A stretch of DNA of 64,000 bases, from assembly GCA_035712365.1 (NCBI GenBank), contig DASTAW010000048.1, positions 124,001 through 188,000 of the forward strand. Direction: 5' to 3'. Shown piece by piece: positions 26,241-35,477 of the stretch. The stretch's first letter is position 1, and each line of letters begins with the position of its first letter. Under the pieces are notes generated by a model, which worked only from the letters and a program-made list of their open reading frames with translations, made no database searches and was not told the origin of the DNA. This DNA is from Terriglobia bacterium. GTDB taxonomy: Bacteria; Acidobacteriota; Terriglobia; UBA7540. The position numbers and the translations under genes are program-made.

Positions 26241-29200
26241 TTGCTGAAATTAAAGAGATTGGAGCTGCTCGGCTTCAAGTCGTTTGCAGACCGGACACGC
26301 TTGGAATTTCAGGACGGAACGGTCAGCATCGTGGGGCCGAACGGGTGTGGCAAGTCGAATCTGTCAGACGCCATGAACTGGGTGCTGGGCGAGCAGAGCG
26401 CGCGACTGCTGCGGGGCGAGCGCATGACAGACGTCATTTTCAACGGAACGGGCAGCCGGCCTCCGACGGGCATGGCGGAAGTGAGCCTGACGCTTGCGGA
26501 TCCCGAATACGATAGCAGTGAAGAACCTGCGGAGGACTCAGAACCGGTCAAGGCCCAATCCGCAGATTACGCAGATTCCACAGATTTAATACAGTCCGTA
26601 CGTTCCGCAGATTCCACTGATAACCCGAAAGGCGAAGCATCTGAAATCGAACGGAGCGCAGCGGGCAAACGCGCCGTGTACAGAGGCTACCTGAAGGACG
26701 GCTCCGGTCACATCACCGTCACCCGGCGGCTGTTCCGCTACGGCGAAAGCGAATACCTCATCAACGGCCGCGCCAGCCGCCTGCGCGACATTCAGGACCT
26801 CTTCATGGGCACAGGCCTGGGCCCGGAGTCCTACGCCATCATCGAGCAGGGGCGCATCGGCCAGATTCTGAGTTCCAAGCCGTCGGACCGCCGCCTGATC
26901 CTGGAAGAAGCCGCCGGCATTTCCAAATTCAAGGCCCGCAAGCGCGCGGCGGAGCTGAAACTGGAATCCTCGCGCGGAAACCTGTCGCGCATCACAGACA
27001 TTCTGGAAGAAGTCATCAAGCAGGTCAGCTCGCTGAAGCGCCAGGCGTCGAAGGCTCGCCGCTTTCGGGAACTGCACGACGAGATGATGGGCCGCCAGAA
27101 AATCACTCTGGCCTCCCGGTTGCGAATTCTTGAATCGCAGTGCCAGCAGCTTCGCAAAGATTCTGAAACGCTCCAGCAGCTCTCGGCGGAAGAGAGCAGG
27201 GGGCTTGAGCTGCTGACGAACGAACAGCGGAGCACCACGGCTCGCTGTGAAGAGCTGGAAGGCAGGCTGATTTCCATCCGCGAGACGCTTTCCGAGAATG
27301 AACTCGAACGCCAACGCTTGCAGTCGCGGCTCGAGCAGATCCGCCAGCAGATTGCAGCGCTCGATTCGCGGAGCGCCGACGCGAAACAGGAGAGCGGACA
27401 AGTCCGCTCGCGCATGGAGTCACTGGAGCGGGAAGCCGAGTTGCGGGCGCAGGAGCATGAGGCGCTGCTGCATGAACAGGCGTCTGCCGAAGAGGACGGG
27501 GCGCGGCTGCAGGCAAAGCAGGAAGAACTCGGCCAGCGCATCCGCGAGGCCGAACGCGCCGTCGAGCAGTCTCGCCAGGCGCTGCTGGCCTGCCTCAGCC
27601 GGGCGTCCAACCTTCGCAATCAGCTTGTGCAGGCGGAGGAAATGGGCCTCGCCCTCGAGCGGCAGGCAGCGAGGATCAGCGAGGAGCGCGCCGGCGTTGA
27701 AGCCGAACGCGTGCAGAGTTCGACCGAACTTGAAATGCTGTCGCAGGAAAATGCACGCTTCCAGAATGAGCTGGCGCAGCTTGCCGAATCGGTTTCGCAA
27801 ACGGCTGCGGCACTCGACCAGGCGCAGAAGGCGGAAGCGGCGGAGAGGCGGGACCTGGAAAACCTTCGCCGCGAGTTTTCCGGCATGCAGGCCCGCAAGC
27901 AGACCCTTGAAGAGTCGCTGGCGCGCCATGCCTACTCAACGGAAAGCGTCCGGCGGCTTTTGAACGGAGAGTTCCCCTCGAACGGCCATCACTTCCGGCC
28001 ACTCGGCGTGCTGGCCGATTTTCTGGAAGTTTCTCCCGGATATGAGGAGGTTGTTGAAGAATTTCTGAAGAGTGAACTTGATTGCGTGGTGGTTGAGCAG
28101 CACGCTGAGGCGCGCTCCGGCATTGCGATCCTTCAGGCGGAAGGCACGGGCCGGTCAACATTTTTTGTGACCCGCGCGGACGCCGCCGGACACCTCAGCG
28201 GCAACGGGCATCACCAGATCAGCCAGGAGCCCGGCGTGGTGGCATCGCTGCGTGAGATGGTGCGCCTCGAGCCGCGGTTGGGACTGAACGGTGACCCGCC
28301 GCTGCCCTCGCTCGACAAGGCCTACCTGGTGGAGGATGCCGCGGCTGCGGAGCGGCTGGCTGCCGGATATCCCGAATGCCACTTTGTGACGCGCTCCGGC
28401 GAGCACTATCACCATCGGCTGGTTTCCGGCGGGCGCGGATCGAGCGCGGGACCGCTGGCGCTGCGCCGCGACTTCCGTGACCTGGAGCGCCGAACGGTGG
28501 AAGTGGAATCAGCCATTCAGGCCCGGGAAACCGGGCTGGCCGCGTTTGAAGAGCAGGTGCGAACGTTAGGGGCGACACTGGGCGGCCTGACGGCGGCGCG
28601 GCAGGAGTCAGAAAAGAACTCCGTGGTGGGATCGGAGCGGCTGCGCCAGGTGCAGCAGGCGCTTGCCCGCGCGATCGAGCGGCTGCGTGTTTTTGAAGAG
28701 GAGAGCCGGCGGCTTGAGGCTGAGCGCCTGTCTCTCGAATCAAAGCAGGTGGCGATACGCGCCCAGCTTGAAGCCGAGGAAGCTGAAAAGGTCCGGCTGG
28801 AGGCTGAGATCGCTTTCAGCTCTGAAACGGTAGGTGTGGAGCGGCAGCGGTTTGACCACGGGGCGCAAGCCCTGGCGCAGGCCCAGGCCCGCTTCAGTTC
28901 CCTCCAGGAGCGCACTCGGGCGCTTGCCGCCGAGCGCGAGCGGCTGGCCGCCCAGGCGCGCGAAATGGGCGACCGCGCGGACTATCTTGCCCGGCAGGTG
29001 AGCGGCTGGGAAGAAAACCAGCGGCAGCTTGCCGCGGAAGCCGATTCGGAACGGGCGCGCAATGCCGGGCTGGAAAACACTCACAGCCGGCTGAAGCAGG
29101 AGTTGCAGGGCGTTGGCGATGAATTGCAAACGGTGCGGACACGGCGGGACCAACTGCGCCCGCAGGTTGAGCAGGCCCGCGCGCGATATGAAGCGGCGCG

Positions 29201-30023
29201 TGAAAAACGTTCCGAAGTGGAGATCGCGCTGGCCCGAGCGGAATCTGACCGCGATCACCATGCCGTGCAATGCCGCGAATCCCTTCAGCAGGAACCCGAG
29301 ACTCTGCTTGCCGAACTTGCCGCCGAAGTATTCCTGGTGGGCGAAGCCCTGGAGCTTGCGGAAGAAGAAGTTCGCCAGCTCAAGAAGAAGATTGACAACC
29401 TCGGACCGCTCAATATGATGGCGCTTGAAGAACTAAAAGAAGCCGAAGAACGCTATGAATTTCTGGAAAGCCAGCGGCAGGACCTGCTTGCTTCCATCGA
29501 AGATACCGCGCAGGCCATCCGGGAAATTGACCGGCTCTCGCGCCTGCAGTTTATGGAAGCCTTCAAGGCCATCAACATTCACTTTGCCGAGTCGTTCCGC
29601 ACGCTGTTCGGCGGCGGCATCGGTCAGTTGCGGCTGACCGATGAGGAAGACCCCGACAGCGGGCTCGACATCGTGGCCCAGCCGCCGGGCAAGCGCCTGC
29701 AGAACATCCTGCTGCTCTCGGGCGGTGAAAAAGCGCTGGCGGCGCTGGCGCTGCTGATCGCGATTTTCCGCTACACGCCAAGCCCGTTCTGTGTGCTCGA
29801 CGAAGTGGACGCTCCGCTTGACGACACCAACGTCGGCCGCTTTACACGCATGATCCAGAGAATGAGCGCTGCCACACAGTTCATCCTGATCACTCACAAC
29901 AAGACCACCATGGAAATTGCGCGCGCCATCTACGGCGTAACCATGGAAGAACCCGGCGTCTCAAAGCTGATTTCGGTTCAACTGGAAGCATTCGAGGAAG
30001 AGCCCGTGGCCATCACGGCGTAA
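26241..30023 (+). CDS. smc: Chromosome segregation ATPase SMC with repeat-derived insert
   Basis: 1260 residues from TTG at 26241, eight bases after GGAGG. An in-frame TTG at 26226 overlaps that site. SMC forms the condensin ring with ScpA and ScpB. The N-terminal head begins MLKLKRLELLGFKSF with Walker A GPNGCGKSN near residue 32. Long coiled coils flank a hinge at about 575-730. The C-terminal head has signature LLSGGEKALAALAL and Walker B FCVLDEVDAPLDDTN near 1180-1205. Compared with the usual 1150-1200 residues it is long. The surplus includes an acidic, low-complexity insert near residues 90-140 of the head, part of which is encoded by a 9-bp-period simple repeat (see separate entry). 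All catalytic motifs are intact. Confidence 0.96.
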   Translation: MLKLKRLELLGFKSFADRTRLEFQDGTVSIVGPNGCGKSNLSDAMNWVLGEQSARLLRGERMTDVIFNGTGSRPPTGMAEVSLTLADPEYDSSEEPAEDSEPVKAQSADYADSTDLIQSVRSADSTDNPKGEASEIERSAAGKRAVYRGYLKDGSGHITVTRRLFRYGESEYLINGRASRLRDIQDLFMGTGLGPESYAIIEQGRIGQILSSKPSDRRLILEEAAGISKFKARKRAAELKLESSRGNLSRITDILEEVIKQVSSLKRQASKARRFRELHDEMMGRQKITLASRLRILESQCQQLRKDSETLQQLSAEESRGLELLTNEQRSTTARCEELEGRLISIRETLSENELERQRLQSRLEQIRQQIAALDSRSADAKQESGQVRSRMESLEREAELRAQEHEALLHEQASAEEDGARLQAKQEELGQRIREAERAVEQSRQALLACLSRASNLRNQLVQAEEMGLALERQAARISEERAGVEAERVQSSTELEMLSQENARFQNELAQLAESVSQTAAALDQAQKAEAAERRDLENLRREFSGMQARKQTLEESLARHAYSTESVRRLLNGEFPSNGHHFRPLGVLADFLEVSPGYEEVVEEFLKSELDCVVVEQHAEARSGIAILQAEGTGRSTFFVTRADAAGHLSGNGHHQISQEPGVVASLREMVRLEPRLGLNGDPPLPSLDKAYLVEDAAAAERLAAGYPECHFVTRSGEHYHHRLVSGGRGSSAGPLALRRDFRDLERRTVEVESAIQARETGLAAFEEQVRTLGATLGGLTAARQESEKNSVVGSERLRQVQQALARAIERLRVFEEESRRLEAERLSLESKQVAIRAQLEAEEAEKVRLEAEIAFSSETVGVERQRFDHGAQALAQAQARFSSLQERTRALAAERERLAAQAREMGDRADYLARQVSGWEENQRQLAAEADSERARNAGLENTHSRLKQELQGVGDELQTVRTRRDQLRPQVEQARARYEAAREKRSEVEIALARAESDRDHHAVQCRESLQQEPETLLAELAAEVFLVGEALELAEEEVRQLKKKIDNLGPLNMMALEELKEAEERYEFLESQRQDLLASIEDTAQAIREIDRLSRLQFMEAFKAINIHFAESFRTLFGGGIGQLRLTDEEDPDSGLDIVAQPPGKRLQNILLLSGGEKALAALALLIAIFRYTPSPFCVLDEVDAPLDDTNVGRFTRMIQRMSAATQFILITHNKTTMEIARAIYGVTMEEPGVSKLISVQLEAFEEEPVAITA
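26561..26625. repeat. Simple repeat, 9-bp period, inside the smc reading frame
   Basis: Consecutive units CGCAGATTA, CGCAGATTC and CACAGATTT at 26562-26588, then a diverged stretch and CCGCAGATTCCACTGAT near 26606-26622. In frame they encode A-D-Y, A-D-S, T-D-L and later SADSTD. The words match intergenic-type simple repeats rather than normal smc codons. Confidence 0.8.
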
Positions 30024-30149
30024 TCGGCGTCAGCGAAAGCTCATGCCCCGGTCGATCGACCTGCGCCTATCTACACCTCACAACTCAAATGCAACCGCGC
30101 GTTAGCTGCGCATGTACCGTGCAGAACAATGTACGCTTTTTCTTTCCCA

Positions 30150-30177
30150 TTGACATGATTTTCTGATGCCGTAGAAT
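30150..30177 (+). promoter_or_regulatory. Sigma-70 promoter of purC-cvpA operon
   Basis: Perfect TTGACA at 30150-30155, 16-base spacer, TAGAAT at 30172-30177. Transcription would start near 30184, giving a leader of about 30 bases. The best promoter by eye in the window. Confidence 0.7.
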
Positions 30178-30214
30178 TAATGACTGCCGACTTCCACAAT
30201 TAAGGGACACACAC

Positions 30215-31105
30215 TTGATCATTCATGAGACGAACCTCCCAGGAGTAGAACTATTATCTCGCGGCAAAGTACGCGACATTTACGCCGTGGGTGGCGACCA
30301 GCTTCTTGTGGTTGCCACGGACCGCATTTCCGCATTTGACGTCATTCTCGACCAGCCGATTCCGGACAAAGGACGGGTGCTGACGCAGCTTTCCTGTTTC
30401 TGGTTCGACCGCTTTCTGGGCCTTGTGCCCACTCACTTTTTGACGGCCGATTTGTCGGAGTACCCGAAGGAACTCCAGGCGATGGCGGACGAAATCGAAG
30501 GGCGCTCGATGCTGGTGAAAAAGGCCCAGCCGTTCCCCATCGAGTGTGTTGTCAGAGGTTATCTGGCCGGGTCGGGGTGGAAGGAATATCGTTCGAACGG
30601 CACCGTTTGCGGGATCAGGCTGCCTGCGGGGCTGATGGAATCGAGCCGCCTGGACCAGCCGATTTTTACGCCGGCCACCAAGGCCCAGACCGGCCACGAT
30701 GAAAACATCTCCTTTGAGGAGGCCGTAAAGACGATTGGAAGACACGCTGCCGAAAAACTCCGCGACATGAGCATTCGGCTTTATACGGAGGCGAGGAAGT
30801 ACGCAGAGGAACGCAGAATCATTATTGCGGACACTAAATTTGAATGGGGCCAGCTTGGAGATGAGATCATCCTGATCGATGAAATGCTCACTCCAGACTC
30901 TTCACGCTTCTGGCCCAAAGACAGCTACGCGCCCGGAAGGTCCCAGCCTTCCTTTGACAAGCAGTTTGTGCGGGACTACCTGGAATCGATCCACTGGGAC
31001 AAAAATCCTCCCGCGCCGCCTCTTCCCCCCGAGGTTGTCGAAAAAACAAGTCAGAAGTACAGGGATGCCTATCGGCTTCTGACCGGCAGAGCGCTGAATT
31101 CCTGA
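30215..31105 (+). CDS. purC: Phosphoribosylaminoimidazole-succinocarboxamide synthase
   Basis: 296 residues. SAICAR synthetase joins aspartate to CAIR with ATP in purine synthesis. Motifs: GKVRDIYAVGGDQLLVVATDRISAFDVI near residue 15-42, ECVVRGYLAGSGWKEY near 108-125, and RIIIADTKFEWGQ near 205. The TTG start has AAGGGA upstream, and the conserved N-terminal ETNLPGVELLSRGKVRDIY begins right after it, so no later start is possible. Length suits the longer, eukaryote-like form. The next gene follows after 22 bases. Confidence 0.96.
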   Translation: MIIHETNLPGVELLSRGKVRDIYAVGGDQLLVVATDRISAFDVILDQPIPDKGRVLTQLSCFWFDRFLGLVPTHFLTADLSEYPKELQAMADEIEGRSMLVKKAQPFPIECVVRGYLAGSGWKEYRSNGTVCGIRLPAGLMESSRLDQPIFTPATKAQTGHDENISFEEAVKTIGRHAAEKLRDMSIRLYTEARKYAEERRIIIADTKFEWGQLGDEIILIDEMLTPDSSRFWPKDSYAPGRSQPSFDKQFVRDYLESIHWDKNPPAPPLPPEVVEKTSQKYRDAYRLLTGRALNS

Positions 31106-31127
31106 TTCTGAATGGGCAGAGAACTGC

Positions 31128-31703
31128 ATGGCACACTGGAACTGGCTCGACTGGGTCCTCGCCACCATCGTTTTTGTATCGGTAGTGACGGCCATCCGAA
31201 AGGGGTTTGTCGCGGAGCTGCTTACCCTGGCCTCGGCGATTGCCGGCCTGATTATTGCAGCGATTTACTATGAGCGCCTGGCCCATCTGCTGACGGGGTT
31301 CACGCGGAGCGCCGGCGTTGCGCGCGGGGTCAGTTTCTTCCTGTTGTTTGTCGCGGTCCTGGTGGCTGGCGGGCTCATCTCACTGGCTGCCAGAAAGTTG
31401 ATCAAGCAGGTTCAGCTTCAGTGGTTCGACCGCTTTCTTGGCGGGATATTCGGCCTGGCCCGTGGCGTGCTGATTGATTGCGTCATGCTTCTGGTGATGA
31501 TGGCCTTCGCCATCCAGCAGGGGACTGTTGAAAAGTCGGCGCTGGCTCCTTATTTCAGCGCGGGATCGAGGGCCCTGGCCGTTGCCATGCCCGCCAGCAT
31601 GAGAAACGGCTTCCGAGACAGCTTTGAAAAATTCAAGAAGGAAATGATTGAAACCGACAAGAAAGCCATGGAAGCCCGTTCAGCGGAGAAGAAGAACCTG
31701 TAG
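31128..31703 (+). CDS. cvpA: CvpA family membrane protein
   Basis: 191 residues with four hydrophobic helices (about 5-25, 30-50, 65-90, 103-125) and a charged C-terminal tail rich in Lys and Glu. The opening NWLDWVLATIVFVSVVTAIRKGFVAELLTLAS is typical of CvpA, first named for colicin V export in E. coli where it adjoins purF. Association with a purine gene is kept here. Its function in envelope homeostasis is not settled. Confidence 0.87.
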   Translation: MAHWNWLDWVLATIVFVSVVTAIRKGFVAELLTLASAIAGLIIAAIYYERLAHLLTGFTRSAGVARGVSFFLLFVAVLVAGGLISLAARKLIKQVQLQWFDRFLGGIFGLARGVLIDCVMLLVMMAFAIQQGTVEKSALAPYFSAGSRALAVAMPASMRNGFRDSFEKFKKEMIETDKKAMEARSAEKKNL

Positions 31704-31718
31704 GATCGGAGTGCGTCG

Positions 31719-31952
31719 ATGAAGAACCAGCTCGATGCCGTCGTCAATCAACTCGTCGAACACGATATTCTCTTTGAGGATGCCGTCTGCGAATTCGAAA
31801 AACAATTCATCAGAAAAATCCTGGAGAACAACCACGGAAATCTGTCCAAAGCCGCCAAGGTCCTCCACATCCATCGCAACACTTTGAGCCGAAAGCTGGC
31901 GACTTGGGAGATTGACCGCCAGCCTAAGCGCCGAAGACAGGCCACCGCCTGA
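31719..31952 (+). CDS. Small Fis-type helix-turn-helix protein
   Basis: 77 residues. Residues about 26-66 are a Fis-type HTH (EFEKQFIRKILENNHGNLSKAAKVLHIHRNTLSRKLATW), the kind found at the C-terminus of NtrC-family activators and in Fis itself. There is no receiver or AAA+ domain, so it is a stand-alone DNA-binding protein or nucleoid factor. The basic tail PKRRRQ may add DNA contacts. It begins 15 bases after cvpA and is the last gene of purC-cvpA-HTH. Confidence 0.85.
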   Translation: MKNQLDAVVNQLVEHDILFEDAVCEFEKQFIRKILENNHGNLSKAAKVLHIHRNTLSRKLATWEIDRQPKRRRQATA

Positions 31953-32114
31953 GGACAAAAATCCCGAACGCCGCTGGAAGTCCCTCTATACGGCGCCCTG
32001 TAACACCTTCACCATTGGTTCAGTGCGGACCGGCCTGGGGCCAGACCGCCAGTTCCACTGCTGGTTGCTGATGTGAAAGAACGGAACTTCGGATTTATTT
32101 CCCCGGCCGTTCGC

Positions 32115-33467
32115 TCACTTCTTTTTCTTCTGCGCGGCGGCTGCGGCCTTCTCCTGCGCGGCCTTCAAAACGGCCTCATCAATCTTCACGTCACTCAGGG
32201 TGAGATTGAAATTAGGGGTGGTTGAATAAGCCTCGATGTTTCCCTGGAACCGCAGCGGATCGCCCGGCTGCAAGTACTTGGCGTTTGGCTGCGTATCCTG
32301 GAGGACGATGTCGTAGACTCCTGGCTTACTTTGTGCGTCGGGAGTGATGTCCACCCGGACCAGAGTGGTTTTGGGATCGCTGCTGGTGTCAACGCTGTCC
32401 ACGTGGCCTACCAGACCGAGGGGCTGGCCCTTCAACTGCGACCAGTTTTGTTCGGCCGTATCACCGCCCACCGCGAGCGCGTCCTCAATCTTATAAAATC
32501 CATCGAGGTAGGTGTCCCCGGTGGGCTTGTGTTGTGGCGGCGGCGCTACGCTAAAGCCGGCTGGCATGCTGTCTGAAGTCTTCGCGGCTTCCAGCACCTT
32601 GTCTTCTCCCTCATTGGAGCCGTGCTGGGCCTCATACACCTGGCCGAAAGATTTCTTGAGCTGTTCCGCATTCTGGCCGTTCTTGCTCTCCGCCAAAATC
32701 GCGGCCCGTGCCAGGCTCCAGATCGCTTTGTTCACGTCCCGCGGGTTTTCGTTGTAGTACGCCTGGCCAAGGAAGGAATAAATCAGCACGTTGTCCGGCT
32801 GGTCCTGTTCTGCAGCTTCAAGGAATTTGATGGCCTCGCTATAATTTTTTTGCATCAGCGCGGCATAACCGGCGGCTATGTTGAAGACCGCGCGTTTTGT
32901 TTTCGGCTGAACATATTTCTCAAACTGTTCGTCGGTGACGCCCGCGGGCTTCTTCAGGTTTTGCAGAACTTCCAGACCGTGCTGGGCGTTTTTGCCGGCC
33001 GTCGCCAATTCCCCCGAGGCGTTCGCATCAGAAGCCTTGAATGTGTAAGGGAACGTGAAGCTCAGATAAGAAAGCGCGTCCAGATTGTCGGCGTCAGCAG
33101 CCAGGGCCTTCTTGGCCGACGCGATTGCGCTGGTGGTCTGGTTGAGTTGAACATAGGTTTGCATTTCGGCCACATACGCATTGGCGAGATAATCAGAATT
33201 GGCATACTTACTGATGAAATCCTGAATCAGCGAAATTCTCTTTTGCGCGTCGGCTTCCTTGACAAAAGCCTGAAAGGCATCATATTCGGCGCGGCTCTTC
33301 CATCCCCGGGCCTGGGCCTGAGGCGCGGCGGGCGCCGGCGCTGGCAACGCGGCTGCTGGAAACAAAGCAAGATGTCCTTCGAGTTTGCCTGAGGCGCGCA
33401 TTGAGCTTGGCAAACAGACGAAGCCAGCCAGCAACATCATGCTGAAAAGCACAGTCGTTTTCTTCAT
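32115..33467 (-). CDS. Secreted TPR-repeat protein
   Basis: 450 residues from the ATG at 33467, which has AGAGGTAG about eight bases upstream. The track beyond it has no protein character. A signal peptide (MKKTTVLFSMMLLAGFVCLPSSMRA) is followed by a Pro/Ala-rich stretch. Residues about 70-290 are tetratricopeptide-like helix pairs (for example AYVAEMQTYVQLNQTTSAIASAKKALAADADNLDAL; NIAAGYAALMQKNYSEAIKFLEAAEQDQPDNVLIYSFLGQAYY). A beta-rich C-terminal domain (330-430) ends in Ala/Lys repeats. It probably acts as a periplasmic scaffold; no partner is evident. It is convergent with the purC operon. Confidence 0.85.
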   Translation of the reverse strand: MKKTTVLFSMMLLAGFVCLPSSMRASGKLEGHLALFPAAALPAPAPAAPQAQARGWKSRAEYDAFQAFVKEADAQKRISLIQDFISKYANSDYLANAYVAEMQTYVQLNQTTSAIASAKKALAADADNLDALSYLSFTFPYTFKASDANASGELATAGKNAQHGLEVLQNLKKPAGVTDEQFEKYVQPKTKRAVFNIAAGYAALMQKNYSEAIKFLEAAEQDQPDNVLIYSFLGQAYYNENPRDVNKAIWSLARAAILAESKNGQNAEQLKKSFGQVYEAQHGSNEGEDKVLEAAKTSDSMPAGFSVAPPPQHKPTGDTYLDGFYKIEDALAVGGDTAEQNWSQLKGQPLGLVGHVDSVDTSSDPKTTLVRVDITPDAQSKPGVYDIVLQDTQPNAKYLQPGDPLRFQGNIEAYSTTPNFNLTLSDVKIDEAVLKAAQEKAAAAAQKKKK

Positions 33468-34058
33468 TGTGAAACTACCTCTTGTTTTAGGGTTTTGGTT
33501 TCCGGGCCACAAAGACGTTTTCTGTACCTGGCCCGGGTCCGCCGCGGAAGACTCGCAGAACTCCGCCCAGTCACTCGGCCGGTCAGACCCCATCGTTCGG
33601 GAGCAGTTCTCCAAATACCAAGACTTTCTTAACATTGCAAGTAAAAACTTATCTTCCACTGTTCGCCTTCGCTCAGCGAGCCCAGAGCAACCCTGTGACC
33701 TTAGATGCAAAAAAAAGGGGCTAAGCCGCTTTCGACAGCTTACCATCAATCTCCCCTCGGTACATCCTCAACAAAACAATCGTCCAATTCGGCCTCTGAG
33801 CTTTCAGCACCCTGGTTGCGCCCGCCGCGGCCGCAAAGCATCCCGCGCCTTCCAGAAAGCTCTCTGAACCAATCTTATCGGCCAGCACGCCTCAAAGTCG
33901 TTCCGCGTACTTCATGCGGGCAGTGTGTTATTTGAAACCCGGAAAAACAGAATTCACCTTATCTGCAAGTTCCGAGAGGGATTGCAATTTTCGCACGTTT
34001 AGCACAATATGGCAACTTCCCTTTAGCAATTTTCAGCGAACAAATGAAAGGACGACAA
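33468..34058. other. Divergent intergenic region between TPR gene and ino1
   Basis: About 590 bases that must hold both divergent promoters. No box pair stands out convincingly. A-rich and T-rich patches occur near 33620-33660 and 33980-34040. The open frames here are short and not called. Confidence 0.5.
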
Positions 34059-35384
34059 TTGGCAAAGAAAAATATCCAGATCTCGAAGCCTCAGGGCAAG
34101 TTAGGCGTTATGACCTGCGGAATGGGCGCCGTAGCAACCACTTTCTTTGCGGGAGTGGAGGCGGTCCGCCGGGGCCTCGCGCCGCCCATCGGCTCGCTGA
34201 CCCAGATGGGCGCCATTCGCCTGGGAAAGCGGACGGACCGACGCGTCCCGCTGATTAAAGATTTTGTTCCCCTGGCAGAACTTCACGACCTTGTTTTCTC
34301 AGGCTGGGATATTTTCCCCGATAACTCCCACCAGGCTGCTCTGAAAGCCGGTGTGCTCAGGACAGAGCATCTCAGCGAAGTGAAGGATTTCCTGGAAGAG
34401 ATTCGTCCTCTCCCGGCAGTATTCAACCGCAAATACGTGAAGAAGCTGAATGGGCCGAACGTCAAGCGAGGCAAGAGCAAAATGGACCTCGCCAAGCAGT
34501 TGATGGACGATATCCAGCAGTTCCGCGAGAAGAGCGGGGCAAGCCGCATGGTGATCATCTGGTGCGGGTCAACGGAAATCTTCATGAAGCCGGGACCGGT
34601 ACACCAATCTATCGCTTCATTTGAAAAAGGCCTGCGGTCCTCCGATCCTGGCATCGCGCCCAGTATGGTTTACGCTTACGCGGCGCTGAAGCTTGGCATT
34701 CCCTTCGCCAACGGCGCTCCCAACCTTACCACTGACATCCCCGCGCTCCAGCAACTGGCGCTTGAGAATAGGGTCCCCATCTGCGGGAAAGACTTTAAGA
34801 CCGGGCAGACGCTGATGAAGACCATCCTCGCCCCGGGACTCAAAGCGCGAATGCTGGGATTGAGCGGCTGGTTTTCAACCAATATCCTCGGCAACCGGGA
34901 CGGAGAAGTGCTCGACGATCCCATGTCATTCCGGACCAAGGAAGAGAGCAAGCTTTCCGTACTGGAATACATCCTCCAGCCTGAGGTCTATCCGCAACTC
35001 TACAAGGACTTCTATCACAAAGTGCGAATCAACTACTATCCGCCGAGCGGCGACAACAAGGAGGGATGGGACAATCTCGACATCTTCGGTTGGATGGGCT
35101 ATCCCATGCAGATCAAAATCAACTTCCTTTGCCGCGATTCGATTCTGGCCGCCCCCATCGTTCTTGACCTCATCCTGTTTATGGACCTTGCCCAGCGCTG
35201 CCCTGAAATGGCGCGAAAGGGAATCCAGGAGTGGCTCTCCTTCTATTTCAAGAGTCCCATGTGCGCTCCCAACCTCTATCCCGAGCACGACCTGTTCATC
35301 CAGCTCATTAAGCTCAAGAATACTTTACGATATCTGCGAGGCGAGGAGTTGATCACGCACCTCGGCCTTGAGTACTACGACTGA
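34059..35384 (+). CDS. ino1: Inositol-3-phosphate synthase
   Basis: 441 residues from the TTG at 34059, which has AAAGGA six bases upstream. An ATG at 34044 in the same frame gives five more residues but no ribosome site. The enzyme isomerises glucose-6-phosphate to myo-inositol-1-phosphate with bound NAD. A Rossmann motif GVMTCGMGAVATTFFAGVEAVRRG sits near residue 13, and the catalytic-domain wording PNLTTDIPALQQLALENRVPICGKDFKTGQT lies near 220-250, with the active-site Lys residues in GKDFKTGQT. The remainder fits the prokaryotic/archaeal group. Products may feed inositol lipids or osmolytes. It stands alone. Confidence 0.94.
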   Translation: MAKKNIQISKPQGKLGVMTCGMGAVATTFFAGVEAVRRGLAPPIGSLTQMGAIRLGKRTDRRVPLIKDFVPLAELHDLVFSGWDIFPDNSHQAALKAGVLRTEHLSEVKDFLEEIRPLPAVFNRKYVKKLNGPNVKRGKSKMDLAKQLMDDIQQFREKSGASRMVIIWCGSTEIFMKPGPVHQSIASFEKGLRSSDPGIAPSMVYAYAALKLGIPFANGAPNLTTDIPALQQLALENRVPICGKDFKTGQTLMKTILAPGLKARMLGLSGWFSTNILGNRDGEVLDDPMSFRTKEESKLSVLEYILQPEVYPQLYKDFYHKVRINYYPPSGDNKEGWDNLDIFGWMGYPMQIKINFLCRDSILAAPIVLDLILFMDLAQRCPEMARKGIQEWLSFYFKSPMCAPNLYPEHDLFIQLIKLKNTLRYLRGEELITHLGLEYYD

Positions 35385-35477
35385 AAAGCTTGCGGGCTTC
35401 CCAGAAATCCTTCAACTCTATTTGACAAAAGCGCGCGACGGTTCGGATAATCGATGGGTAGCCCGCGACGCTGCCCT

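Noticed and set aside
26044-26247. A 67-residue frame with several cysteines before smc
   Set aside because: No ribosome site, overlaps the smc start in another frame, and the cysteines do not form a recognisable metal motif.
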